Shown here: in pieces, positions 9,393 to 17,159 of the stretch
Numbering within the stretch: the first letter of the stretch is position 1
How the letters are laid out: the number at the start of each line of letters is the position of its first letter
Origin: Acidobacteria bacterium UBA2990
GTDB lineage: Bacteria > Acidobacteriota > Vicinamibacteria > Vicinamibacterales > UBA8438
Assembly (NCBI GenBank): GCA_002347025.1
Contig: DEAE01000002.1
Span: forward strand, 88,169-152,168
Direction of reading: 5' to 3'
DNA: 64,000 nucleotides
Program-made: the position numbers and the translations under genes
Notes under the pieces: generated by a model
Database searches by the model: none
What the model was told of the DNA's origin: nothing
What the model saw: only the letters and a program-made list of their open reading frames with translations

Positions 9393-10052
9393 ATGAAGAG
9401 GCGAGTCCGAGTTGCGGTTATCGACAGCGGCGTGAACACTGCTCACCCCCATATCGGAACTGAAGTTGAAGGTGTTTGTCTGTTGCCTGGCGATTCTGAC
9501 GACTATGTTGACAGGCTCGGTCATGGCACTGCAGTTGCCGCGGCGATTCAAGAGAGGTCCCCGCAGTCTGACTTGGTCATTGTGAAAGTGTTCGATCGAA
9601 GGCTGGCGGCCTCGATTGATACATTGGTGGCGGCTATCGACTGGGCGGCTCGCCGAAATGTGGACTTGATTAATCTTAGTCTGGGGACGGCAAACCCGAG
9701 GCATGGTGAGGTTCTCAAGGAAGCGGTTGGTCGGGCCACGGCTGTTGGTGCGCTGTTGGTAGCTGCCGGCAGTCATGCCGGCGTCAGGTATTTTCCTGGG
9801 AGCCTCGAGGGTGTGGTGTCGGTCGGCCTCGATTGGGGGTGTCCCAGGTTGGGGGTTCAGGTTGTGGGCGGATCCCACCCAGTTTTTGGCGCTTCGGGCT
9901 ATGCCCGCCCAGCACCAGGTCTGTCCCCCGATCAGAATCTTAAGGGGCTTAGCTTTGCAGTTGCCAACGTTACTGGCCTTTTAGCTAGGGAATTGACAGC
10001 CGGGTGCCGCCCATCGGTGATGACTGCAGTTGAGCGGCTCAGTCGACTATAA
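9393..10052 (+). CDS. qhpE: Subtilisin-like leader peptidase for QhpC
   Basis: 219 residues from the ATG at 9393, which places the S8 catalytic Asp motif AVIDSG at residue 11, as expected for a short protease without propeptide. The His motif is LGHGTAV and the Ser motif is GLSFA near residue 187. The frame is open back to a GTG at 9276, but the extra 39 residues look unlike the family and neither start has a strong ribosome binding site. Two family positions differ: the oxyanion-hole Asn of the usual AAGN is Ser (AAGSH), and GTSFA reads GLSFA. There is no signal peptide, so cytoplasmic leader cleavage is likely. It follows qhpF. Confidence 0.85.
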   Translation: MKRRVRVAVIDSGVNTAHPHIGTEVEGVCLLPGDSDDYVDRLGHGTAVAAAIQERSPQSDLVIVKVFDRRLAASIDTLVAAIDWAARRNVDLINLSLGTANPRHGEVLKEAVGRATAVGALLVAAGSHAGVRYFPGSLEGVVSVGLDWGCPRLGVQVVGGSHPVFGASGYARPAPGLSPDQNLKGLSFAVANVTGLLARELTAGCRPSVMTAVERLSRL

Positions 10053-10216
10053 GATCTAGGTTCTCAGTGGCTGATGCCGACGAGGTGTTTTGTTGGGTCA
10101 GCTTCTGTAGACTCTGCTGTTTTGGGAGGTCAGAGCTCCCCTTTGTCTTACTCGTTAGGTAGGCCGTGAGGTTCCTTGGAGATGGGGTTCTTTACTGAAC
10201 GCTGGCCTGTAGCCTT

Positions 10217-10266
10217 GACGCCAGATCCCTGCCAAAGATAGCTTTCTAGGCTGGGATCTGGTCGTC
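10217..10266. terminator. Strong hairpin between convergent qhpE and cytochrome gene
   Basis: GACG plus CCAGATCCC (10217-10229) pairs with GGGATCTGG plus CGTC (10253-10266), with one bulged T, giving a 13-bp stem. It lies between convergent genes and could terminate both directions. No U-tract follows, so intrinsic termination is uncertain. Confidence 0.55.
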
Positions 10267-10278
10267 TGCGGTCTTAAT

Positions 10279-10770
10279 CTATTGTGCTTCCGTAATCATG
10301 ATCGCTTCAAGGTCATCAGTATCTGAGGGTAGCTCGGTGTCGCCAGCTGGTACATTGTTCTTCTGCAAAAGATAGGCTGAGATGTCGGCATAACCGGACG
10401 GACTCAGGCTGGCCGGGGCCCCCTGCGGCATAGTGGTTCGTATCGCCGTATACATATCGCTGATCGACAGGTCGCTCCAGCGGAAGAAAAACGATGATCC
10501 GACCAGAGAAGGTGCGATGCCGTCGCCCATTAGATCGTCGAGGTGGCATGCTGCGCACTCTTGTTCATAAGTGCGCTGTCCGCGTCCAGCTTGTTCATCG
10601 GTGTAGACGCCGTCCCAGATGGTTTGGTCTTGAGCGAACACTGTAGCAGTAAACGCACTCGAGTCTGGTATTGTCGCGAGCGACGCGACGAAGGGGCACA
10701 GCGAAGCAAGTAGAAACGCCGCAAAGAGGCGACGGCTTTGGCCTATAGACGGGTTTCGCATTTGTCTCAT
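10279..10770 (-). CDS. Exported monoheme c-type cytochrome
   Basis: 163 residues with an N-terminal signal sequence ending near TVFAQD. A single heme motif, CAACH (residues 72-76), follows the sequence GRGQRTYEQE. A methionine in TTMPQGAP near 125 is the likely distal ligand. This is the short cytochrome type often found with acidobacterial quinoproteins. Because it adjoins the qhp cluster it may take electrons from the diheme alpha subunit, but no shared promoter ties them and it lies convergent to qhpE. Confidence 0.85.
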   Translation of the reverse strand: MRQMRNPSIGQSRRLFAAFLLASLCPFVASLATIPDSSAFTATVFAQDQTIWDGVYTDEQAGRGQRTYEQECAACHLDDLMGDGIAPSLVGSSFFFRWSDLSISDMYTAIRTTMPQGAPASLSPSGYADISAYLLQKNNVPAGDTELPSDTDDLEAIMITEAQ

Positions 10771-11096
10771 ACCTCATCAAAATTTAGGGCGGTTAAGGGC
10801 GATCGACTCCGCCCAGTGTAACGCCGATTAGTGTGGGGCGGGTCGTCTGAATGCTCCAAGGAGACAATCCATTGCAGTCGGTGGGGTTTCCAGAAATCCC
10901 GGTGTGAACAGTCAGACGTCGCCACCGCATACTTCAACTATATCATCCCCGATTCTTGTCTGGTTGTACTACTCCACTTCGGACGAAAAATATCATAGCT
11001 TGGACTGGTAGCTTGATTCTTGGCGCGTGCTATCTTTGCACTGTTTAGCAAATTAGATTGCTATCTGCGCGGTGGGTGAGAGGAGGCAAGTTTCCG
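10771..11096. other. Intergenic stretch, no gene found
   Basis: About 325 bases between two divergent genes. I see no coding frame of useful length and no clear promoter. AGGAGG at 11081-11086 is the ribosome binding site for the downstream GTG start. Confidence 0.6.
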
Positions 11097-11942
11097 GTGG
11101 ACGTATCTATTGAACCTCTTGATACTCCAGAGATGGAGGGTGACGGGGGGCTTGCCCTTTGTGAGTTTAGTAGTCAGTTCTTTAGCGAGATCGAGATCTT
11201 TGCCAAACTAAGAGTTGTAAAGCTTTACCGTTTGGACATTGAACAAAGCCGGTTGGTAGCCTGTATCCCGTGTCTTGACCACGAAGCTATGTTGCATGAG
11301 GGGATCGCTGCTCATGCTGCAGCCTACATCGAAGACCGCGTGACGGGAGAGTTGCATGAGATCGTGTTGGTTCCGTCTAGGCGTCATGTTGAGGTAGACA
11401 GTGCGTCAACCTTAGAGGAATACCATGATGGAGCTGCCTCTCGTTTAGTTGAAAGGTTGCGTGGTATCCGGCCAGACCTTGCATATTCTGTCAAGAAATT
11501 GTCATGGCTTCGTGGCGATCGGCGAGTCGTCAGAGCCTGTAGGGCTCAGGTTGCCCTGAGGGATGTTTTGCTCAGGGCTGACATAGGTCAGGTTAGCGAA
11601 GCGGTGGAGCGATTGCGTATCATCGCTGCTTTGATGGAGAAGCAATCTCGAGTAGCGTCCTGGAGTGTTCGTACGGTAACAGGTCCGCTATTAACTGTGG
11701 TTGGGTTTCTGGTTTATCAGGGGCTTGGTCGTCTCTCTCCAGAGATTGGAACTGCGAATGCTAGCATGTTCCAGTCGCTGGTTGTGGGGGTTGCTGGGGG
11801 ATTGTTCCTCTATTTTGGTCTTAAGGCTGTCCACTTAACAGAGATAGCTAATCGCGTGTGGAAGCGAGCGGCGGAATATGGGTTGATCATTTCGGAGCGA
11901 AGAAGGTTGGCCTTAGACTTTGATGTTGATGCTGAAAAATAA
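11097..11942 (+). CDS. Unknown protein with C-terminal membrane hairpin
   Basis: 281 residues from the GTG at 11097, which has AGGAGG ten bases upstream; a TTG at 11058 is in frame but unsupported. About 200 soluble, charged residues precede two hydrophobic helices (TVTGPLLTVVGFLVYQGL and SLVVGVAGGLFLYFGL) and a short basic and acidic tail. I do not recognise the family. The topology, a cytoplasmic domain anchored by a helical hairpin, is all that can be said. It ends only 4 bases before the convergent VKOR-like gene. Confidence 0.65.
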   Translation: MDVSIEPLDTPEMEGDGGLALCEFSSQFFSEIEIFAKLRVVKLYRLDIEQSRLVACIPCLDHEAMLHEGIAAHAAAYIEDRVTGELHEIVLVPSRRHVEVDSASTLEEYHDGAASRLVERLRGIRPDLAYSVKKLSWLRGDRRVVRACRAQVALRDVLLRADIGQVSEAVERLRIIAALMEKQSRVASWSVRTVTGPLLTVVGFLVYQGLGRLSPEIGTANASMFQSLVVGVAGGLFLYFGLKAVHLTEIANRVWKRAAEYGLIISERRRLALDFDVDAEK

Positions 11943-11946
11943 AGAA

Positions 11947-12363
11947 TCACAGTTGAGCGAGAAGAACTACGAATAGCATCAGGTTAATGGCATGAGATGC
12001 GAAACAAAACACGCATTTGGCTCGGACAATGAACAATAACGAATAGATGAGGTATAGGCTGAACAGAAGGGCAATAGCACTGGCGCTCAGCCCAATGAGG
12101 TGGACCATAGGGTCATGGAGGCCGCAGGTGGCTACTGCGGTCCCGAGTAACGTATAGAAGATGAGGCCGAGCAAGGAATTGGGCGGACCAAGAATTCGGG
12201 CTGATGGAGTGAAGACGATCGCAGTACATGTTTGTTGTTCCAGTCTACAGATGATCGGTAGTCGGCGTGAGTCAGCCTTCACCCAGTGAAAAGCGATAGC
12301 AGTGAAGTGGAGAGAGATTATCCCCCCTACGGCGCACAGGTAGACTAGCAATGTAGACATCAA
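11947..12363 (-). CDS. VKOR-family disulfide-generating membrane protein
   Basis: 138 residues and four predicted helices. The VKOR hallmarks are present: loop cysteines Cys39 and Cys46 (CRLEQQTC), the conserved Asn-Ser in GPPNSLLGL (Ser63) and the active CVFC (Cys117/Cys120) followed by SHAIN. Such proteins re-oxidise a periplasmic thioredoxin-like partner using quinone, the DsbB role. Unlike many bacterial VKORs it has no fused thioredoxin domain. The exported thioredoxin-like lipoprotein at 23.3 kb is one possible partner (speculative). It follows the CMD-like lipoprotein gene by 14 bases, probably in one transcript. Confidence 0.85.
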   Translation of the reverse strand: MMSTLLVYLCAVGGIISLHFTAIAFHWVKADSRRLPIICRLEQQTCTAIVFTPSARILGPPNSLLGLIFYTLLGTAVATCGLHDPMVHLIGLSASAIALLFSLYLIYSLLFIVRAKCVFCFASHAINLMLFVVLLAQL

Positions 12364-12377
12364 GGCCTGCAGGGGTG

Positions 12378-13124
12378 TTACGGTAAAGGTAAGAGCAACT
12401 GGCTGCCTGGTGCTCGCTGTACATCGAACGTCTTAAGGGTGTAGTTGACAGTGGTATAGTGGCCGACGAGGCCCGCTAAATCCATAAGCCCTCTGTTTCC
12501 GAATAGCCGCTGGGCCGCTACAAAAACCTCAGTGCTCACTTTGGGTTCTTCAATAAGTTGACGAGTCATCCTAATGATGGTCAGCTCTGCTTCGCCTAGT
12601 CCAGGTAACTCACCAATTTCAGGGAGGGGTTGGCCGTTTCGGAGTAAGTCGATGATTCCGTCTTCTAGGCCAGCCCTGCGGCCTAGTGGTTCATGGGCCG
12701 ACCACTCGTACTGGCTATCAAGGGCACGGGCAGCGGTCAGAATTGCTAATTCGGCCAAGCGCTGGTCCCTGCTGCCGTCGGCGCCATAGCGTAGGTAGGT
12801 GCTAGCTGGAAACAAATGTTCGGCCATCGAAGGGCTATACATCCACATGCCGATAGGGCCGCGTAGGCCATTTGCGTACCGGCTATCTGGATTGACAATT
12901 TGATCGAATACAAGCTGGTCTTCTGGGGTGAGGCTTTCCCGGGAGACAGTCGGCAATCGGGCCCAAGAGTCGTCATGAATATCCTGTGGAATGTCGGTGA
13001 GGGTGACCTCTCTCGGAATGAAAAAGTTACTTTGAGCCTCGGTGGTAGGGCTCACCACGGAATTGGCGTCATTGCAAGCAGCTAATATTGAGATCAAGAT
13101 AGCGATGGTCACATTTCGTAGCAT
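12378..13124 (-). CDS. Carboxymuconolactone decarboxylase-like lipoprotein
   Basis: 248 residues with an N-terminal lipobox (ISILAAC, Cys16). The body resembles AhpD/CMD-fold proteins: RDQRLAELAILTAARAL, then YEWSAHEPLGRRAGL, then ELTIIRMTRQL. The CxxC pair of true AhpD peroxidases is absent, so a redox role by that chemistry is unlikely. Many similar acidobacterial proteins are annotated only as CMD family. It is the upstream member of a two-gene unit with the VKOR-like gene. Confidence 0.8.
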   Translation of the reverse strand: MLRNVTIAILISILAACNDANSVVSPTTEAQSNFFIPREVTLTDIPQDIHDDSWARLPTVSRESLTPEDQLVFDQIVNPDSRYANGLRGPIGMWMYSPSMAEHLFPASTYLRYGADGSRDQRLAELAILTAARALDSQYEWSAHEPLGRRAGLEDGIIDLLRNGQPLPEIGELPGLGEAELTIIRMTRQLIEEPKVSTEVFVAAQRLFGNRGLMDLAGLVGHYTTVNYTLKTFDVQRAPGSQLLLPLP

Positions 13125-13274
13125 CGTGGCCTCCTCGAAACAGAGTAGACATCAGAACCAAGTGGTTTGTCGGTGCACAGGGTTGCGGTAGTCATGTACA
13201 TTTGACCGTGCTTAGAGCTCCGTCAGTATGCTCCCTCCTAGCAGCGTCTGAAGCAAGTGTGCCGATTCAGTTAG

Positions 13275-13856
13275 TCACAGTGTCCAACACGCGAGCTGTT
13301 TCCTGCATGTGCAAAACCGGCCAAGCCGGCATATCGCGAGTTCTCGAGCGGTGAACCGAAAGGGCGCTATGGTCAGTGGCTGTGTGCCGATGCCGATGGT
13401 TATGTGGGGTAGGTAACGTGTGTAGCTTGACCGGTTGCGGAAATTGGTCACCCACGAAATGTCGGCTAGCCTGGGAGGAGCACCGTCGGTTTGGAACGAT
13501 TCTGGACTGCCGGTCTGGACTTCAAAAGTTGTCATGGCGTCCATCAAGGCCTCATGGAGGTGTTGTAGAGGCTCCTGAGGTTCAACTGTTAGTACCTGAG
13601 CGGTGCCTCCAGTATGAGCTCCGGTGACATGAAGTTTTAGCGGCTGGTGATTAGGCAGGATTTGTTCAAGGCATGAAGAGATCTCACAAATTTGATCTTC
13701 TGACACAAAGTGTTGCCCCAAAGTTATGTGAGGATGATGGGAGTGGTCGAAGAGGAACCCTCCATTTTCTAGCTGATCTAATTGTTCATTCAGTTGTTGT
13801 GCTATCTGTTGCGCCGTGGGTGGTAAGAGTAGGGCAATGTCGAGTGCGATTGTCAT
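13275..13856 (-). CDS. 2H phosphoesterase (LigT/2'-5' RNA ligase-like)
   Basis: 193 residues with both HxT motifs of the 2H superfamily, HPHITLG (His43, Thr45) and LPHITIG (His151, Thr153), at the normal spacing for the pseudo-symmetric bilobal fold. Family members act as 2'-5' RNA ligases or cyclic phosphodiesterases on RNA or nucleotides. The substrate is not predictable here. It is a single-gene unit, separated from hisC by about 250 empty bases. Confidence 0.8.
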   Translation of the reverse strand: MTIALDIALLLPPTAQQIAQQLNEQLDQLENGGFLFDHSHHPHITLGQHFVSEDQICEISSCLEQILPNHQPLKLHVTGAHTGGTAQVLTVEPQEPLQHLHEALMDAMTTFEVQTGSPESFQTDGAPPRLADISWVTNFRNRSSYTRYLPHITIGIGTQPLTIAPFRFTARELAICRLGRFCTCRKQLACWTL

Positions 13857-14110
13857 GGTGGTGATCCATTTCGACTAAGGTCGGCGAGCCGTGACTGATG
13901 TCTATCTGGGGTATGAAGGTTAGGGAAAGGCCCCATGTCGATCAGGAGAGTAGAAACCCGCTTGTAGTAACTTGTAGGAAGGGCAGACTAGCACTTGGGA
14001 TCTCTTGGTGGTTTCAGCGGTTTTGTCTAATGCTCAACGGGAAACAATGCCAAGGGCAGATTGCATCAGGCGAGAGTCGCACTGCGACTGACGTTGCATT
14101 GGCCATCGGT

Positions 14111-15184
14111 TCAGAGATCGCGAGTCTTGGGGCAGGATTCTAGAATTGGTTGGAGCTTATCGAGTAGGGCCGCCTGCTCTTTGTCTGAGCCGATCGTGAT
14201 GCGGAGCATCTCATCGAGAGGAGGTTCGTCGAAATGCCGAACAAGAATCCCGGCCTTTGTGAGTCGGTGATAGAGATGCCTAGCATTCACCCCAGGCGGC
14301 CGTACAAGTAGGAAATTGGCTTGACTAGGGAATACCTTGAAGTCGAGGGACTCTAATGCCTTGGCCAAGTGTGCTCGGCTTGACGTAATTCGGCCAATGA
14401 TTGCCTGGGTGTATTCAACATCTCGGATGGCTGCGGCTCCGACTCTCACGGCTACAGCATTGACGTTGTAGCTATCTTTCACCTTGATCAAGGTGTTTAT
14501 TATAGTCGGGTGTGCGATCGCGAATCCCAGGCGTAAACCCGCTAGAGCATGACTCTTGGAAAGTGTGCGCAGGACCACAACATTGTTCACATGTCTGACT
14601 AAATCAAGGGCATTTTCGTTTGCGAACGCGACGTAGGCTTCGTCAATCACGAGGAGTCCGTCAAGCGATTCGGCTAGGGCGGATAGTTGGGCCAACGACA
14701 CGCTCGTTCCGGTCGGGCTGTTCGGATTAGCTACGAAAGTCAGAGCGCCACGTGCTTGGACTAGGTCGTCGGTCGGTAGTCGGAAATGGTCGTCGTAGGG
14801 GACTTCAATTACAGGAGCCTTCTGGATGGCTGCGAGGGTTCGGTATAAGACATAGGTAGGTGTTGGGTAGACGACAGGCCGTCCGGGGCCGGTCACAGCA
14901 CGAACCAGTATGGTTAACAGGTCATCGCTGCCATTCCCAGGGAGGATCCATTCTGGGTCGAACCCTAAGACCTCTGAGGCGGCTTCCCTGAACTCTCGGC
15001 CTAACGGGTCCGGGTAGCGGCGAAGTGCTTCACCTTTGAGTTCTTTAAGTGCTGCCACTGCTGCTGGACTCGGTGAGTAAGGGTTTTCATTAGTGTTGAG
15101 CTTGACCACTGACATACCTGGTTCTGGCTGCAGGCCAGGTACATATTGCTGTAGGCTGTCGATGTCGTCTCTGAAGAAAGACAC
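14111..15184 (-). CDS. hisC: Histidinol-phosphate aminotransferase
   Basis: 357 residues from a GTG at 15184, giving the typical N-terminus FFRDDIDSLQQYVPG. A TTG at 15193 is also possible. A longer in-frame ATG at 15307 would overlap the upstream lipoprotein gene by about 90 bases and add unrelated residues. It is a type I PLP aminotransferase: LNTNENPYSPSP substrate loop, IDEAYVAF with the PLP-ring Asp and Tyr, and SKSHALAGLRLGF holding the Schiff-base lysine. It converts imidazole acetol phosphate to histidinol phosphate in histidine synthesis. No other his genes are near, so it could serve a related amino donor reaction. Confidence 0.88.
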   Translation of the reverse strand: MSFFRDDIDSLQQYVPGLQPEPGMSVVKLNTNENPYSPSPAAVAALKELKGEALRRYPDPLGREFREAASEVLGFDPEWILPGNGSDDLLTILVRAVTGPGRPVVYPTPTYVLYRTLAAIQKAPVIEVPYDDHFRLPTDDLVQARGALTFVANPNSPTGTSVSLAQLSALAESLDGLLVIDEAYVAFANENALDLVRHVNNVVVLRTLSKSHALAGLRLGFAIAHPTIINTLIKVKDSYNVNAVAVRVGAAAIRDVEYTQAIIGRITSSRAHLAKALESLDFKVFPSQANFLLVRPPGVNARHLYHRLTKAGILVRHFDEPPLDEMLRITIGSDKEQAALLDKLQPILESCPKTRDL

Positions 15185-15218
15185 AAGTTTCAAATCAAAT
15201 GATGAGGAAGGGAAAGTG

Positions 15219-15716
15219 TCAGCGTGTCCAGTCAAAGCTGTGCGTGGTTGTGGCAATGTTGGTTGGCCCAAGAGGTGTGACATTCGGACCGGCGAGGTGC
15301 TCGCCAAATTCTCCGTAGCGTGTACGAACGCTGTCAGGTTGTGGGGCGACAGGGAACTGGACCTGAATCTCGACCTTCCCGGGTGACCAATAGCTGGTGT
15401 TCACTCGAGCCGTGTACTGACCAGCTTGGACTACAGCCGTTCCATCCGAAATTAGGTTTTGAGCCGGCCATTCGTTCGACGGGAGCTGGTTGCCCAATTC
15501 GTGGCTAACAACATAAGTCACTACAGCGCCATCTGGCAGGTCGGTTGAGCCTTCGATACGTAACTCCCGCCATCTTGTCTGGTGGTCGACTTCTAGCACA
15601 ACGGGTTGGCCATCGGGAACTGGTGACGATACTTCGCCTGGGGGGCTATCCCGATCGGGGCTGCACCCACAGGCGCATAGTAGCCAGATGAGTATGCCCC
15701 TCGTCACAATTCCCAT
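15219..15716 (-). CDS. Hypothetical lipoprotein
   Basis: 165 residues. The N-terminus is a lipoprotein signal (IWLLCACGCS) and the rest is a beta-rich, soluble region without recognised motifs. The gene ends 34 bases before the chosen hisC start. The open frame with a lipobox supports a real, exported protein whose function is unknown. Confidence 0.65.
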   Translation of the reverse strand: MGIVTRGILIWLLCACGCSPDRDSPPGEVSSPVPDGQPVVLEVDHQTRWRELRIEGSTDLPDGAVVTYVVSHELGNQLPSNEWPAQNLISDGTAVVQAGQYTARVNTSYWSPGKVEIQVQFPVAPQPDSVRTRYGEFGEHLAGPNVTPLGPTNIATTTHSFDWTR

Positions 15717-15834
15717 GATTCTACCATTATAGCCGCCTGTGGCTTGCTCCCGTGTTTTGGGTGGGTGACGGGCTGGATGGATATAGACGTTTGTCCGGAA
15801 TATCGCGTAGGCTAAGGGCTAATAGAGGATCGGA

Positions 15835-16155
15835 ATGGTTGACCAAAAAGATGATCGAATCGGACCGCTGCGGCGTTTGGTTGACGCTGTTGAGGACAGT
15901 GATACGCTAGATCTGGTTCACGCTGTGTTCGAATTACTAGAGCAGGACACTAGCAGAGTAATTGATCAGACTCATATCGCCCGAGATATCGCTGGACGAA
16001 CAAAAGCAGGAGATTGGTTCGGGAATACTGAGTTGGTGGAAGTGTTGTCTGATGCTGATTATTTCCTGCGTGTCTACAAGCAGCAGCGCGATGACATAGG
16101 TGAACTCAAGGACGTGTTGCGCGAGAGACAGGGACGGCTTAAGCCCTCAAGTTAA
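15835..16155 (+). CDS. Small hypothetical protein
   Basis: 106 residues starting at ATG with AGAGGAT upstream. It is charged and predicted helical, with no signal or membrane segment. Residues 15-35 (DAVEDSDTLDLVHAVFELLE) and the last 30 look like amphipathic helices. I do not recognise it. It is convergent with the M48 peptidase gene, 19 bases away. Confidence 0.6.
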   Translation: MVDQKDDRIGPLRRLVDAVEDSDTLDLVHAVFELLEQDTSRVIDQTHIARDIAGRTKAGDWFGNTELVEVLSDADYFLRVYKQQRDDIGELKDVLRERQGRLKPSS

Positions 16156-16174
16156 ACCGTCCTATAACTTCCCA

Positions 16175-16909
16175 TCAGTCCCGTTTGAGATGGCTTTTCA
16201 GACTTGCTATTCGGGATTTGACCGGTGGGTGAGTAGACAGGTATTCACCGAGACCGAGTGAGCCACTAGTAGGTTCGAGGGCGAGGAAGCGAGTAAGTAA
16301 ACGAATGGCCCCGTCTGGATCAAAGCCAGCAGACTTGACTAACAGCCCGCCAAGTGCATCGGCCTCATATTCCTGATCTCGAGAATAGGCCCCTTCAAGC
16401 CAATGCATACCGACTTGGCGAAGCCAGGGAGCAACAGCTCCACTTCCTGGGGTCATTACCGAAGCCGCTGAATATGCAGTTTGCCGCAGTAGCCGGTTGA
16501 TGGCGTGTCTGCGAATGACATGAGCCATCTCGTGGGCAATGACGAATGCCATTTCATCATGGTCTCGCTCGCAGAGCTCAGTCAGGGCTTGGGTTATGAA
16601 GATGAACCCTCCCGGGAGTGCGTAGGCTGATGGCGACTGTTCACAGACCACATTTGCTTCGAACTGATGGAGCTTATTGCGAACTACGTTGCTCAGTCGA
16701 GAGGTTAGCTTGGTGATTACTTGGTTGAGGGAAGGGTCGACGGACTGTCCTGTTTGCTCTCGGATGACCCCTGCCATCTCAAAACCTACGCCGTATTCTG
16801 CCCTCAGGGATTCGGTTGAGTTGCCAGTTAATGAACTCCAGACCCACTTGATCTTGCGGGCCTTGCTCGCTGTTAGGCGGCCTAATTTGTAGGGATAACT
16901 GAAGGGCAT
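16175..16909 (-). CDS. M48-family zinc metallopeptidase
   Basis: 244 residues. The zinc motif HEMAH lies at 126-130 and the third ligand is Glu182 in QEYEADALG, both in the expected M48 positions; THPPVKSRI near the C-terminus is also typical. There is no signal peptide or TPR region, so it is shorter than BepA/YfgC-type periplasmic chaperone-proteases and is more like YcaL/LoiP-type cores or a cytoplasmic M48 enzyme. The N-terminus may be anchored by other means. It is likely a protein quality-control protease. Confidence 0.85.
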   Translation of the reverse strand: MPFSYPYKLGRLTASKARKIKWVWSSLTGNSTESLRAEYGVGFEMAGVIREQTGQSVDPSLNQVITKLTSRLSNVVRNKLHQFEANVVCEQSPSAYALPGGFIFITQALTELCERDHDEMAFVIAHEMAHVIRRHAINRLLRQTAYSAASVMTPGSGAVAPWLRQVGMHWLEGAYSRDQEYEADALGGLLVKSAGFDPDGAIRLLTRFLALEPTSGSLGLGEYLSTHPPVKSRIASLKSHLKRD

Positions 16910-17159
16910 ACTCTCGGTGGAGAACTTTCGGACTGTTGCGATTTGGTGACCTAAAGCCTAGCACTAGGAAGTATGAACACCTAGTGGTGTTCGGCGGCCT
17001 TTTGATGGAAATAGGGAATTGCTTGGTCTATAGATCCCTAAATTGTTGCTATCTTTAACTGCTGCCATATTGCATCAATAGAACTATCCCAGTGCAGCAG
17101 ACAGGTTCGAATCTCGAGCTGTGAGTCTTTTGCTTGACTGGCATTGTTAGGATTTCCTT

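Noticed and set aside
14111..15307. hisC starting at the ATG at 15307 (398 residues).
   Set aside because: It would overlap the upstream lipoprotein gene by about 90 bases and add an N-terminus unlike HisC. The GTG at 15184 fits the family start.
17095..17125. GGTTCGAATC, the consensus of a tRNA T-loop.
   Set aside because: The flanking bases cannot form the five-base T stem and no acceptor, D or anticodon arms surround it, so it is a chance match.
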